64,000 nt of DNA from Sphingomonas flavescens (GCF_030866745.1 NZ_CP133016.1:620001-684000), one strand, 5' to 3'. Positions 17,789 through 24,951 are shown, numbered from the stretch's first letter. Program-made: numbers and translations. The notes: generated from the letters alone by a model not told the origin.

Positions 17789-18106
17789 ATGGATTCGTAC
17801 GCACTCATTCCCATTCTCGGAATTCTTGTTGGCCTGGTCGGCGTCTGCGGCTGGGTACTGACCACCTGGATGCGCATTCGGCATGGCTATCCGCTCGATG
17901 GATTCGGCAAGCAGGTCTACCCCGCAAGCGATCGCGAGGCGGTGGAACGGGTCAGACTGCTCACCACCGAAAATGCTCAGCTTCGCGCCGAGATCGGCTC
18001 GATCAAGGACCGGCTCGAGACCGTCGAGCGGATCGTAACCGACAAACCCAGCAAGCTGAGCCGCGAGATCGAGGCGCTCCGCATTGGCCAGGAAGGGAAT
18101 GCGTGA
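17789..18106 (+). CDS. PspB-like small membrane/coiled-coil protein, psp operon gene 4
   Basis: The protein has 105 residues. An N-terminal membrane segment (ALIPILGILVGLVGVCGWVL, about 4-23) is followed by a basic stretch (MRIRHGYP) and a spacer. A coiled coil comes next, RVRLLTTENAQLRAEIGS then DRLETVERIVTD and REIEALR. The architecture is that of PspB but longer, and the ERIVTD plus EIEALR signature recurs in the flanking genes. It starts 21 bases after pspC and its stop touches the next gene. I know no formal family name. A role as an alternative PspB-type regulator or PspA anchor is inferred from context. Confidence 0.85.
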   Translation: MDSYALIPILGILVGLVGVCGWVLTTWMRIRHGYPLDGFGKQVYPASDREAVERVRLLTTENAQLRAEIGSIKDRLETVERIVTDKPSKLSREIEALRIGQEGNA

Positions 18107-18390
18107 TGGGACCGGGTGACGTCATGGCCCTGTTGATCACGGTTTTCCTGCCGACGGTCTTCCTGATTTACATCGCCCGGCGCTTCTTCATGTTCAAAGA
18201 GAAGCAGCTGGAGGTGAACGCCCGCATCGCGGCGGAAAAGGCCGCGGAATATGCGACGAGCAACAGCGAGCTGGAGCAGCGTGTGCGTGTGCTAGAGCAG
18301 ATCGTCACCGACCAGGGCGCCCAGACCGCGGCCCAGATTGAGGCACTCCGCGCGCCGAAGCGGCTAACCTCGTCAGACGTAGCGGCTTGA
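18106..18390 (+). CDS. PspB-like small membrane/coiled-coil protein, psp operon gene 5
   Basis: Two starts fit: GTG at 18103 or ATG at 18106. The ATG is preferred because it forms the TGATG overlap with the preceding stop, giving 94 residues. A membrane segment (VMALLITVFLPTVFLIYIA, about 6-24) is followed by the basic RRFFMFKEKQLE and a long helix. That helix ends in RVRVLEQIVTDQG and AAQIEALR, almost identical to the next gene. A 12-residue tail (LTSSDVAA end) follows. It is likely a tandem paralogue of the gene at 18445. Function is unassigned. Confidence 0.82.
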   Translation: MGPGDVMALLITVFLPTVFLIYIARRFFMFKEKQLEVNARIAAEKAAEYATSNSELEQRVRVLEQIVTDQGAQTAAQIEALRAPKRLTSSDVAA

Positions 18391-18444
18391 CCGGACGGCC
18401 GTTCACTCCGACATCGCGCGCATCGATCCGAAAGACCTCGATCA

Positions 18445-18720
18445 ATGAATGACGTTGCCAGTTGGATTTGGGTGCTGATCCCCCTCGCCGCCATCGGCAT
18501 CGCGCCGTTCAAGATGTGGCTGCGGATCAAGGAAAAGCAGATCGAGTCCCAATCGAATCTCGCCGCTGAAAAGAGCGCTCAGTACGCACAGCACATGGAG
18601 CGAGTAGAAGCGCGCTTGCGCGTGCTCGAGCAGATCGTCACCGACAAGGGCGTTGAAACCGCGGCGCAAATCGAAGCGCTGCGCGACCGTGCCCGCATTC
18701 CTTTGGAAGGCAACCAATGA
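18445..18720 (+). CDS. PspB-like small membrane/coiled-coil protein, psp operon gene 6
   Basis: The protein has 91 residues. An N-terminal hydrophobic segment (SWIWVLIPLAAIGIAPF, about 6-22) is followed by MWLRIKEKQIESQ and a helix ending RLRVLEQIVTDKG and AAQIEALRDR. KEKQ(I/L)E and VLEQIVTD are shared word for word with gene 5, so the two arose by duplication. The gap of 54 bases before it is the longest within the operon. Its stop overlaps gene 7 as ATGA. The role is inferred as membrane-anchored Psp accessory protein. Confidence 0.85.
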   Translation: MNDVASWIWVLIPLAAIGIAPFKMWLRIKEKQIESQSNLAAEKSAQYAQHMERVEARLRVLEQIVTDKGVETAAQIEALRDRARIPLEGNQ

Positions 18721-18956
18721 ATCCGTTCGAGTTCGTAATCGCCATCATTTTTCTGACCGGCATTTTCGCGCTCATCCGCCAGCGCATGGGTGTCCGCCAT
18801 ATCTGGGAGCGGCCCGCAAGCGAGGACAATCAGGAAGCGCTGCGCCTGCGCGACGAGGTCAAGGAGTTGAAGGAGCGGCTGAAGGTTCTCGAGCGGATCA
18901 CGGTCGACAAAGAGAATAGTCTGGCCAACGAAATCGAGTCGCTCCGCGACCGCTAG
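18717..18956 (+). CDS. PspB-like small membrane/coiled-coil protein, psp operon gene 7
   Basis: The protein has 79 residues, close to E. coli PspB in length. A membrane segment (FEFVIAIIFLTGIFALIR, about 4-21) is followed by a spacer (RMGVRHIWERPASED) and a coiled coil, LRDEVKELKERLKVLERITVDK, ending in EIESLRDR. Of the extra genes it is the one most like PspB itself. The start overlaps the previous stop by 4 bases, and sufE begins 17 bases after it. It appears to be the last psp gene. Confidence 0.85.
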   Translation: MNPFEFVIAIIFLTGIFALIRQRMGVRHIWERPASEDNQEALRLRDEVKELKERLKVLERITVDKENSLANEIESLRDR

Positions 18957-18973
18957 CGATGTAGGGTCGGCCG

Positions 18974-19390
18974 ATGGCTGGCCTTCCCGCGCTCAAGGAC
19001 ATTTTGGAAGAATATGAGCTGGTTGATGCGGAAGATCGCTACCGGCTGCTGATTGACCTCGGCCAGCAACTCGAGCCCATGCCGGAAGCTCTTAAGACCG
19101 AGGCTACCAAGGTGCGCGGCTGCTCGGCGTCGGTCTGGGTCTATCCGACAGAGCGTAACGGCCGCTTGCACTTCCTCGCTGACAGTAACGCCGCCATCAC
19201 GAAGGGGATCGTCGCGCTGGTGCTGAGCGCGGTTCAGGACCGCCCGGCGATCGAGGTCGCGCGGCTCGATGTCGCCGCCTGTCTTGCGCCTTTCGATCTG
19301 TCGAAGCAACTGAGCGCGAACCGAACACAAGGTGTCCCCAACATGATTGCACTCGTCCGGGAAACCGCGGAGCGTCTCGCCGATGCGTGA
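18974..19390 (+). CDS. sufE: SufE family cysteine-desulfurase sulfur acceptor
   Basis: SufE takes persulfide sulfur from SufS during Fe-S cluster assembly. The 138-residue protein shows EDRYRLLIDLGQQLEPMPE and the acceptor cysteine in KVRGCSASVWVY (about residue 51), then a C-terminal SANRTQGVPNMIALVRE. The family length is about 140. No other suf gene is nearby, so it is a detached copy. It follows the last psp gene by 17 bases and overlaps the glycosidase start by 8 bases, so it may be carried on the psp transcript. Confidence 0.95.
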   Translation: MAGLPALKDILEEYELVDAEDRYRLLIDLGQQLEPMPEALKTEATKVRGCSASVWVYPTERNGRLHFLADSNAAITKGIVALVLSAVQDRPAIEVARLDVAACLAPFDLSKQLSANRTQGVPNMIALVRETAERLADA

Positions 19391-20375
19391 CGCCGTCCCG
19401 GCCAAGGCCTTCAGCAACCCCGTCCTTGACCACGACTTCCCCGATCCCGCCGTCATTCTGGCTCCGGATGGTTTTTATTATGCCTATGCGACGCAGACCT
19501 TGCGCGACGGCCACTGGATCAACATCCAGGTCGCCCGGTCACCGGACCTGATCAGCTGGGAGCATCTTGGCGACGCGTTGCCGACGAAGCCTGCGTGGGC
19601 CGGCGAGACGCAGGACTTCTGGGCCCCTTCGGTCATTCGCGATGGCGATCGCTACATCATGTATTACTCGGCGACGCCCGACGTATGCCACGAGCCTCAG
19701 CGCGGTCATTGCCTCGCGATCGCGACCGCAACGTCACCCACCGGACCTTTCGTCGACATGGGCATGCCGCTGCTTCTCGGCATGGGGTTCGAATACATCG
19801 ACCCAATGGCGTTCCACGATCCCGCGACGGGCAAAAATCTGCTTTACTGGGGGTCGGGCTTCCAGCCGATCAAGGTGCAGGAACTCAGCGCTGACTGGAT
19901 GTCCTTCGCGCCGGACAGCTCGCCGATCGATCTCATCTGGCCGAACCCCGTCGAGAATGCGTTTCCGCGGCTGGTCGAAGCCGCCTGGCTCGTCCTTCGC
20001 GACGGCTATTATTACCTGTTCTATTCAGGCGACAATTGCTGCGGCCCCGACGCCGAATATGGCGTGATGGTCGCCCGTTCGCGCAGCGCCATGGGCCCGT
20101 TCGAAACGCTGGAGGAAGCACGCGGGGTGCCACACAGCCTGATGCTCGTCAGGAACGAGCAATGGCTGGCGCCCGGCCACAACGCGATGGTCGAGGACAA
20201 GGCCGGCCAGCTGTGGATCGTCTATCACGCGATCGACGTGAACCGGCCCAAACAGCGGCAGGAAGATCAGGAGAACAGCCGGCGCATTCTTCTGATCGAC
20301 CGGGTGGAGTGGCACGACGGCTGGCCGCACGTCGGTACGCCGACCAGCGGCCCCCAACCAGCGCCCGTCACCTAG
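19383..20375 (+). CDS. Glycoside hydrolase family 43-like enzyme
   Basis: The ATG at 19383 overlaps the sufE end by 8 bases and gives 330 residues without a signal peptide. Five-blade propeller signatures of GH43 are visible: NPVLDHDFPDPAVI (catalytic base Asp near residue 20), DFWAPSVIRDGDRYIMYYSA, YIDPMAFHDPATG (Asp that tunes the acid) and RLVEAAWLVLRDGYYYLFYSG (acid Glu about 200). GH43 enzymes mostly cleave arabinosyl or xylosyl linkages, but the substrate cannot be set here. The stop overlaps that of a second, convergent glycosidase. Confidence 0.9.
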   Translation: MRDAVPAKAFSNPVLDHDFPDPAVILAPDGFYYAYATQTLRDGHWINIQVARSPDLISWEHLGDALPTKPAWAGETQDFWAPSVIRDGDRYIMYYSATPDVCHEPQRGHCLAIATATSPTGPFVDMGMPLLLGMGFEYIDPMAFHDPATGKNLLYWGSGFQPIKVQELSADWMSFAPDSSPIDLIWPNPVENAFPRLVEAAWLVLRDGYYYLFYSGDNCCGPDAEYGVMVARSRSAMGPFETLEEARGVPHSLMLVRNEQWLAPGHNAMVEDKAGQLWIVYHAIDVNRPKQRQEDQENSRRILLIDRVEWHDGWPHVGTPTSGPQPAPVT

Positions 20376-21508
20376 CCGGCGGCGGCAATCTTTGTGGCTG
20401 GCACATCAAGCTCCTCGAAGAGAGCACGCTGCGCCTGCATTTCTTCCAGCAGCGCCGCATCGACATGCCGCGAGCCGTCGGCGGTCACAGTCGACAACAG
20501 CCCCGCCTCCGCGTGCCGGCTGTTGTCCCACCCCGGATAGGCTGTGATCGGGTACCAGCAGATCCCGCGCAGATCGACGCCGCGACGTACCGCTTCGCGT
20601 GCTTCGCTGCAGACATAGTGGAACCAGGATGGCCTGCCCGATCCTTCGGCGCCCGTCTCCGACAGGAAAACCGGCTTGCCGTAGCGCTGGCCGACTTCTT
20701 CCAGCATGTCGGCAAGCGGACGATATTCGTGGTGCCCAAGCGGGATGGTCGGGCCGTCGAGATACCATTGGTTGTGCGGGTAGAAATTAAGCCCGATGGC
20801 GTCCGCGAACGCTGGATCGCCGCCAAGTTCAGGCAGCGCCTTCCCCAGGATCCAGTCGTACGCCTCAAACTGCCCCAGCCGCGCCGCTTCCGCGTTGCGC
20901 TTCTCGCGGCGGTCGTGGCTGCGCGGCGCGACATGCACCAGCGGCTCCGCCCAGACGATCCTGGTCTCGGGCAATTGCTGCTTGATCGCCCGCGCCGCCG
21001 AGATACCGGCCTGCACAAGGTGCCGCTTGAGCCACCCCTTCTCGTCAGGCCCGCAGCGCGGGAAATATCCAACCTCTACCGCCCAGGAGAGAAAATTGAT
21101 CTCGTTGAGCGGACAGACGGTCGCGGCACGCCCGGAAACGCGTTGCTGCTGCTCCAGCGCGGCCATGGCGAAATCCGTGAAGCGCGCAGCGAAGTCGGGA
21201 GATGCCTGGTCGACGTGATCGGGCGAACCGTAATGGAATAAGTCCCAAATCACCTGCACGCCAACCTCTTCGGCGGCTTCCAGCGCGGGCATCCAGCTCG
21301 ACCAATCGTAGTTCCCGGGCGACTTCTCGACCAAATGCCAGCGCACGCCGTCGCGCAGCGTCGCGAGACCCAGGCTTTTGCACAGGCGATAATCGCGCTG
21401 GACGTGGCGATCGTGCGTGGTCGCCCGGATCAGGTCCAGCCGCACGCCGTCCTTGCGGCGATGGGACGAGCATTCGAAGCCCGCCATGAAGAAGCTGTCA
21501 AAATTCAT
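20372..21508 (-). CDS. Clan GH-A glycoside hydrolase (beta-glycosidase-like)
   Basis: This 378-residue TIM-barrel-type protein has no signal peptide. GH-A catalytic glutamates are probable in CPLNEINFLSW (acid/base, about residue 155) and VFLSETGAEG (nucleophile, about residue 288). WDLFHYG and GLNFYPHNQWY also fit beta-glucosidase/galactosidase-like barrels. The start at 21508 gives a full N-terminal strand (FFMAGFECSSHRRKDGVR). It is convergent with the GH43 gene, and the two probably act on related glycans inside the cell. The exact CAZy family is not certain. Confidence 0.85.
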   Translation of the reverse strand: MNFDSFFMAGFECSSHRRKDGVRLDLIRATTHDRHVQRDYRLCKSLGLATLRDGVRWHLVEKSPGNYDWSSWMPALEAAEEVGVQVIWDLFHYGSPDHVDQASPDFAARFTDFAMAALEQQQRVSGRAATVCPLNEINFLSWAVEVGYFPRCGPDEKGWLKRHLVQAGISAARAIKQQLPETRIVWAEPLVHVAPRSHDRREKRNAEAARLGQFEAYDWILGKALPELGGDPAFADAIGLNFYPHNQWYLDGPTIPLGHHEYRPLADMLEEVGQRYGKPVFLSETGAEGSGRPSWFHYVCSEAREAVRRGVDLRGICWYPITAYPGWDNSRHAEAGLLSTVTADGSRHVDAALLEEMQAQRALFEELDVPATKIAAAG

Positions 21509-21575
21509 TGCTAATCATCGGCCCCAATGACCGCCACCAATGCACGAGCGGCGGTTTTGAGCCAAACAGCCGTGC

Positions 21576-22115
21576 TTAGGCCGCCTTGCCATTCTTGCGG
21601 TCTTCGGCCTTCCGGAGGACGTCATAGGCAGCCTGAACCTGCTTGAATCGCTTCGCGGCCTCTTCGTTCCCGGGATTAGCATCGGGGTGAGTTTCCTTGA
21701 CCAGGCGCCGGTGCGCGGATTTCACGGCGGCGAAATCGGCATCGCTTTCCAGTTCCAGCGCGTCGAGCGCACGCATCTCGTCGCGTGTCCGCGTCCCGTC
21801 TCCCGGCCCGGCCCACTTCCACTGCGCCGACTGGCGAAAGCCCTTGGCATCGGTTTCCTCGTCCGCGGCTCGACGGGCCGCCTCCTCCGGGCTCAAGCCC
21901 GCGAAGTAGTTCCAGTTACGGTTGTACTCGGCTGCGTGCGGCTCGCAGAACATCCAGCGCTCGCGGCTGTTCGGCGCCTTGGGCGCCGGCCGGTCGCCAA
22001 CCTCGCTGCACCCCTCGCGGTCGCACAGGCGGATCTTGGCCGCCGTCCGGCCCTTGTCGCCATAGGAGCGCCAGCGAGGAAAGCCCCAGTCGTTCGATCG
22101 CGTTTGTTTGGCCAT
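21576..22115 (-). CDS. J-domain (DnaJ-like) protein
   Basis: From the ATG at 22115 the protein has 179 residues. The C-terminal 60 are a J domain: ALDALELESDADFAAVKSAH, then RRLVKETHPDANPG with the obligatory HPD, and AYDVLRKAED. The first 110 residues hold four cysteines or histidines in RLCDREGCSEVG and MFCEPHAAEYN that could form a small metal site. Such proteins stimulate DnaK ATPase. The metal site is an inference. The J domain is at the C terminus rather than the usual N terminus. RNase P RNA lies just upstream on the same strand. Confidence 0.92.
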   Translation of the reverse strand: MAKQTRSNDWGFPRWRSYGDKGRTAAKIRLCDREGCSEVGDRPAPKAPNSRERWMFCEPHAAEYNRNWNYFAGLSPEEAARRAADEETDAKGFRQSAQWKWAGPGDGTRTRDEMRALDALELESDADFAAVKSAHRRLVKETHPDANPGNEEAAKRFKQVQAAYDVLRKAEDRKNGKAA

Positions 22116-22172
22116 GCTTCCTGCGGTGTAAAACGCCGGTCGCGGAGAAGCGAGCCGACGCGTGAAGAATTT

Positions 22173-22548
22173 GCCAGAGGGCCTGTAAGCCGGGTTCTGT
22201 CCATCGCGCCGTCGCCGGCGTGACTGTGCGGCCATTCCTCTAGGCGACGGGTTGCCCCGCCGCTCCAGCAACCAACCCGGGCAGCGAGCCGGAACCAGGC
22301 CCATTTGCCGCCCCTATTCGGTCTTGCACCCGATGGGGTTTACCGTGCCGATCCTGTTGCCAGCATCGCGGTGCGCTCTTGCCGCACCCTTTCGACCTTA
22401 CCTGGCCGAAGCCCGGCGGTGTCCTTTCTGTGGCACTATCCCTCGACCCCGAAGAGCCGGCCGGGCGTTACCCGGCATCGTGGTCCCATGGAGCCCGGAC
22501 TTTCCTCGCCCCCGCTTGCGCGAGGCCGCGGCCGCCCGGCCCTCTGGC
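22173..22548 (-). ncRNA. rnpB: RNase P RNA (bacterial type A)
   Basis: The catalytic RNA that matures tRNA 5' ends lies on the minus strand. An 11-bp perfect P1 helix pairs GCCAGAGGGCC at the RNA 5' end (22538-22548) with its complement at 22173-22183. The universal GAGGAAAGTCCGGGC block reads from 22507 down to 22493. ACAGAAA-type core and a 3' AACCCGGCTTACAGG segment (22184-22200) complete the conserved core. The length of about 376 nt is normal. The ends may differ by a few bases. Confidence 0.95.
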
Positions 22549-22592
22549 GGGGCGGATATAAGCTGACGTCGACTAGGATGCCAGCCTCCGAC

Positions 22593-22626
22593 CTATGTAT
22601 GCATTGGGTGAAACGCGGACACTAGC
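22593..22626 (+). repeat. Palindromic dispersed repeat, copy 1
   Basis: The sequence CTATGTATGCATTGGGTGAA followed by ACGCGGACACTAGC is a degenerate copy of the element best seen at 24754-24786 (arms AATGTCCGCTTT / AAAGCGGACATT around GGGTCG). It has the same orientation as the other copies and sits between rnpB and the first orphan gene. Confidence 0.75.
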
Positions 22627-22680
22627 CTTCCGCACTGCTAACTATCGGCGTTCGGGCGCAAGGAGTGAATTATGAGCCCA

Positions 22681-23025
22681 TCAGAACGGAGGAGGAAGAC
22701 AGACCTCTTCGAAGCTAATGCCGGACAGGTCCTTGCCCCGTAACCGCTCGATGAAAGCGAGCTCCGCCTCGCCGCTTCGACCGGGAAGTTTCACAATCAA
22801 CCCAGGCATCGGGCTCGCGATGTTCAAATATTCGAAGCCGCTTTGCAACGCGAGCGCCCTAACCCGCTGAAGATCCTTCTCCTTGCCGGAAAAGCGTAGA
22901 TGGCAATCTCTCGAGACATTTTCGAAGATCGGCATGGGAGGAGGAATAACGACCGACAGCGGTTGCGCTGAAGACGCTTCAGTCACGGCGCAGATACCAA
23001 GCGCCAGAGAAAGCCGTGGATGCAT
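22681..23025 (-). CDS. Small exported protein of unknown function (orphan array gene 1)
   Basis: The ATG at 23025 (a GTG at 23031 is possible) gives 114 residues. A probable signal peptide covers about 1-20 (LSLALGICAVTEASSA). The mature part has one early Cys (SRDCHLRF) and one near the end (FEEVCLPPPF), which could pair in the periplasm. RVRALALQSGFEYLNI and ELAFIERLRGKDL are likely helices. I do not recognise the family. It is bracketed by repeat copies 1 and 2. Confidence 0.65.
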   Translation of the reverse strand: MHPRLSLALGICAVTEASSAQPLSVVIPPPMPIFENVSRDCHLRFSGKEKDLQRVRALALQSGFEYLNIASPMPGLIVKLPGRSGEAELAFIERLRGKDLSGISFEEVCLPPPF

Positions 23026-23052
23026 GACCACTCTCTGTCAGAGCTGAAGCGA

Positions 23053-23080
23053 GAGCTGCAAGAGGGTCGAAGCCGGACGC
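23053..23080 (+). repeat. Degenerate partial copy of the palindromic repeat
   Basis: GCAAGAGGGTCGAAGCCGGACGC resembles the core of the element (CCGCTTTGGGTCGAAAGCGGAC) and lies directly before copy 2. It may be an older copy; the match is partial. Confidence 0.4.
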
Positions 23081-23086
23081 GAGGCC

Positions 23087-23118
23087 GATGTCTGCTTTGG
23101 GTGGATAGCGACGCTAGC
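23087..23118 (+). repeat. Palindromic dispersed repeat, copy 2
   Basis: The sequence GATGTCTGCTTTGGGTGG followed by ATAGCGACGCTAGC matches the consensus with a few changes in the right arm. It overlaps the stop codon (23114-23116) of the following minus-strand gene, so the repeat supplies that stop. Confidence 0.75.
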
Positions 23119-23569
23119 TAACGATCTTCTCGACCCGACAACTTCGTGCAACTTCTTTCGCGCGTAGATCGCAGGATAGGCGCACTTCGCGGGGATAGGC
23201 TGAACCGTTCCAGGTCACGCCGCCAACGATCGGATTGCCGTGCCTATCAAAGTCACGGACTTGGAGGCTTTGCGTCCTGCGGATACCGCTGCGGATGCCA
23301 GTGACCGCCGCATCGGCGGTGCACGTTCCTTCGTAGTCGGGGTAGCAAAAAGACACATGCTGATCGCGCCTCAGCGTTCCGTTCCGGAAAGGATCGCTTC
23401 CCTCGTCACCATAGATGAACATGAAACCTTTACGGACGGCACCCGAGCCATCGTGAGCTACTAGCTTAATCTGAGGCATTGCGGGTGCCCAATGCACGGT
23501 TGCGGCGAGTGCGCCGCCCGCGAGCAAAACCATCGTCGCAATGCCTGTGGCGAACAAAGTCATGCGCAT
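23114..23569 (-). CDS. Small exported protein of unknown function (orphan array gene 2)
   Basis: The protein has 151 residues with a clear signal peptide (about 1-22, FATGIATMVLLAGGALA). The mature part looks like a small secreted beta-rich domain with four cysteines (SFCYPDYEGTC, RLSCDLRA, RSCRVEK), enough for two disulfides. No family is recognised. An alternative ATG (residue 3) would shorten it slightly. It is bracketed by repeat copies 2 and 3, and its last codons lie within copy 2. Confidence 0.7.
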   Translation of the reverse strand: MRMTLFATGIATMVLLAGGALAATVHWAPAMPQIKLVAHDGSGAVRKGFMFIYGDEGSDPFRNGTLRRDQHVSFCYPDYEGTCTADAAVTGIRSGIRRTQSLQVRDFDRHGNPIVGGVTWNGSAYPREVRLSCDLRAKEVARSCRVEKIVS

Positions 23570-23609
23570 GTCTTATCTCCGCCGAGCAATCACCTTCTAT
23601 GCTGGCGAA

Positions 23610-23642
23610 GCTAATGTCCGCAATGGGTCGAACGCAGACGCT
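23610..23642 (+). repeat. Palindromic dispersed repeat, copy 3
   Basis: GCTAATGTCCGCAATGGGTC followed by GAACGCAGACGCT keeps the left end and the GGGTCGAA centre of the element. It lies between orphan genes 2 and 3, in the same orientation as the others. Confidence 0.8.
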
Positions 23643-23658
23643 CCACCGTTGGCGTCGA

Positions 23659-23976
23659 TTACCCGTGGAGACAGAGTAAAAGGAACAGCCCGAACGTTAG
23701 TGGGCTCGCGACGATGCCAAAGGGGCCATATGGTCGTTTCGAGAACTCCTCCCGGCTGTCGAACTCCGTGCCGTGATAGAACGGCACCAGCGCTCGTTTC
23801 ATGATGAGCAACATCAGCGCGTTTCCAAACGCCACATAGAGGCTTCCTGCCGCTAATGCGGATAGCACCACCCCGGCGACCCCCAACTCAACGCCTCGCG
23901 TGGCGGCGAAGGTGATTAGAGCGGCGAGCCCGAGCGCACTTAGTTTGGCAAGATTCTCGCGCATCACATCACGCAC
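23659..23976 (-). CDS. Small integral membrane protein (orphan array gene 3)
   Basis: The protein has 105 residues with three hydrophobic segments: about 12-40 (LGLAALITFAATRGVELGVA), 45-62 (AAGSLYVAFGNALMLLIM) and 87-103 (GIVASPLTFGLFLLLCL). A polar loop, FYHGTEFDSREEFSKRP, separates the last two. No family is recognised. It is bracketed by repeat copies 3 and 4. The hydrophobic pattern supports a real protein, but homology could not be tested. Confidence 0.65.
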   Translation of the reverse strand: MRDVMRENLAKLSALGLAALITFAATRGVELGVAGVVLSALAAGSLYVAFGNALMLLIMKRALVPFYHGTEFDSREEFSKRPYGPFGIVASPLTFGLFLLLCLHG

Positions 23977-23999
23977 TAATCTAAGCCGGTTACGCTCTC

Positions 24000-24032
24000 G
24001 CTAATGTCATCTTTGGGTGGAAAGCGGACGTT
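24000..24032 (+). repeat. Palindromic dispersed repeat, copy 4
   Basis: GCTAATGTCATCTTTGGG followed by TGGAAAGCGGACGTT is a close copy, with ATC replacing CGC in the left arm. It lies between orphan genes 3 and 4. Confidence 0.8.
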
Positions 24033-24050
24033 TTGCCATTGTAGCGAAGC

Positions 24051-24710
24051 TTAGTTTTCTGCTCTCACTTTCGGCGGAGCTAGCCGCTCACCTAGGAGAA
24101 CTTTTTCGTTAGCAGTCTGGTAGAATGAGACCCAGTTTACCAAGCTCTGTTCAGCGCTCCTGAGCCGATAAAGCGAATGGACGGCCCGAGCGCATGATTG
24201 TGCATCCGAAGCACCCGCACGCAGGGCACTAACCGCCGCTTCGGCGTCGTTGAAAGACACCTGTGCATCTTGAAGGATTGGAATGAGCTGCTGGCCCGTG
24301 GCATCCAACTTCCAGTAGTTGTCGACAACATCCTTCGGCATCATCGGCAAGAGGGCGCTATCGCGAACGCCGAGCCATGCAGAGTCGGTGGCGAGAAGGA
24401 CAAGCGGCCTTTTTACTGGAGGGAAACTGGTGACGTCCAAAGGGGCTCTGCAGCCATTCAGCATGCTAAGCTGATTGTTGACGGCGTTCAGCGACTTGCG
24501 GAGGCTCGCCAGATCGAAGTTCATACCATCGCGGTTTTCAAGGCTTTCCCTTCGTAGCCGAGCGGACATCTCATCGACCTGGCTTAAATGATTGGTCCAT
24601 TCGACGAGTTGCTGCGCGCCGAGTGCGATGAGCACGCCCAGAACGATGATGCCGACCTCCCCGGCAAACTCTCGCCAGCCATGTATTGGCTTCGGTATGC
24701 TCAATTTCAC
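24051..24710 (-). CDS. Membrane-anchored helical protein, DUF6090-like (orphan array gene 4)
   Basis: The protein has 219 residues. One N-terminal membrane segment (GEVGIIVLGVLIALGAQQLVEW, about 17-38, read as two halves) is followed by a helical periplasmic domain (RRESLENRDGMNFDLASLRK, then SLYRLRSAEQSLVNWVSFYQ). The pattern of anchor, EW motif and helix resembles DUF6090-type proteins of unknown role. The gene at 49402-50214 shares this plan. Base composition looks lower in G+C than neighbouring core genes. It is bracketed by repeat copies 4 and 5. Confidence 0.75.
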   Translation of the reverse strand: MKLSIPKPIHGWREFAGEVGIIVLGVLIALGAQQLVEWTNHLSQVDEMSARLRRESLENRDGMNFDLASLRKSLNAVNNQLSMLNGCRAPLDVTSFPPVKRPLVLLATDSAWLGVRDSALLPMMPKDVVDNYWKLDATGQQLIPILQDAQVSFNDAEAAVSALRAGASDAQSCARAVHSLYRLRSAEQSLVNWVSFYQTANEKVLLGERLAPPKVRAEN

Positions 24711-24753
24711 GACAACGCCCCCGGGAAGAAGCTACTCGCGTTTATTGGAAATG

Positions 24754-24786
24754 GCTAATGTCCGCTTTGGGTCGAAAGCGGACATT
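24754..24786 (+). repeat. Palindromic dispersed repeat, copy 5 (best copy)
   Basis: AATGTCCGCTTT (24757-24768) and AAAGCGGACATT (24775-24786) are perfectly complementary 12-bp arms around the 6-base loop GGGTCG, preceded by GCT. Translations of this element (such as NVRFGSKADI) recur in my memory of alphaproteobacterial hypothetical proteins, so it is probably a widespread REP-type repeat. The 241 bases from 24711 to 24951 hold nothing else I can name except a weak 9-bp inverted repeat (24885-24893 with 24937-24945). Confidence 0.9.
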
Positions 24787-24951
24787 GCCGCTCGCGAAAA
24801 TGCTGTCCTGCACGCGATCTTTGCGACAGATCAGTTTGGTGCATGCTTTGCCAATTCGTTGAGAGCGGACACGCGATTTTCGCGCCGTCACCGTGAACAT
24901 TCGGAACATTCGCCCGACACGACCGCTCGGCCGGATCGGTGACGGGTGTGT

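Noticed and set aside
20036..21241. 401-residue plus-strand frame after the GH43 gene
   Set aside because: Runs antisense to the GH-A glycosidase; only composition, no motif.
22593..24786. Repeat array read as an integron with attC sites
   Set aside because: No integrase gene and no RYYYAAC/GTTRRRY core sites at the repeat ends; the repeats are short simple palindromes.
22593..24786. Repeat array read as a CRISPR
   Set aside because: Spacing is 400-750 bases with genes between copies, the copies differ, and no cas genes are present.
24895..24912. GAACATTCGGAACATTCG as a second LexA box
   Set aside because: Spacing between GAAC units is 5, not the 7 required for alphaproteobacterial LexA sites; no SOS gene follows.
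24885..24945. 9-bp inverted repeat after the amidase gene as terminator
   Set aside because: The loop is 43 bases and no T run follows on the minus strand.
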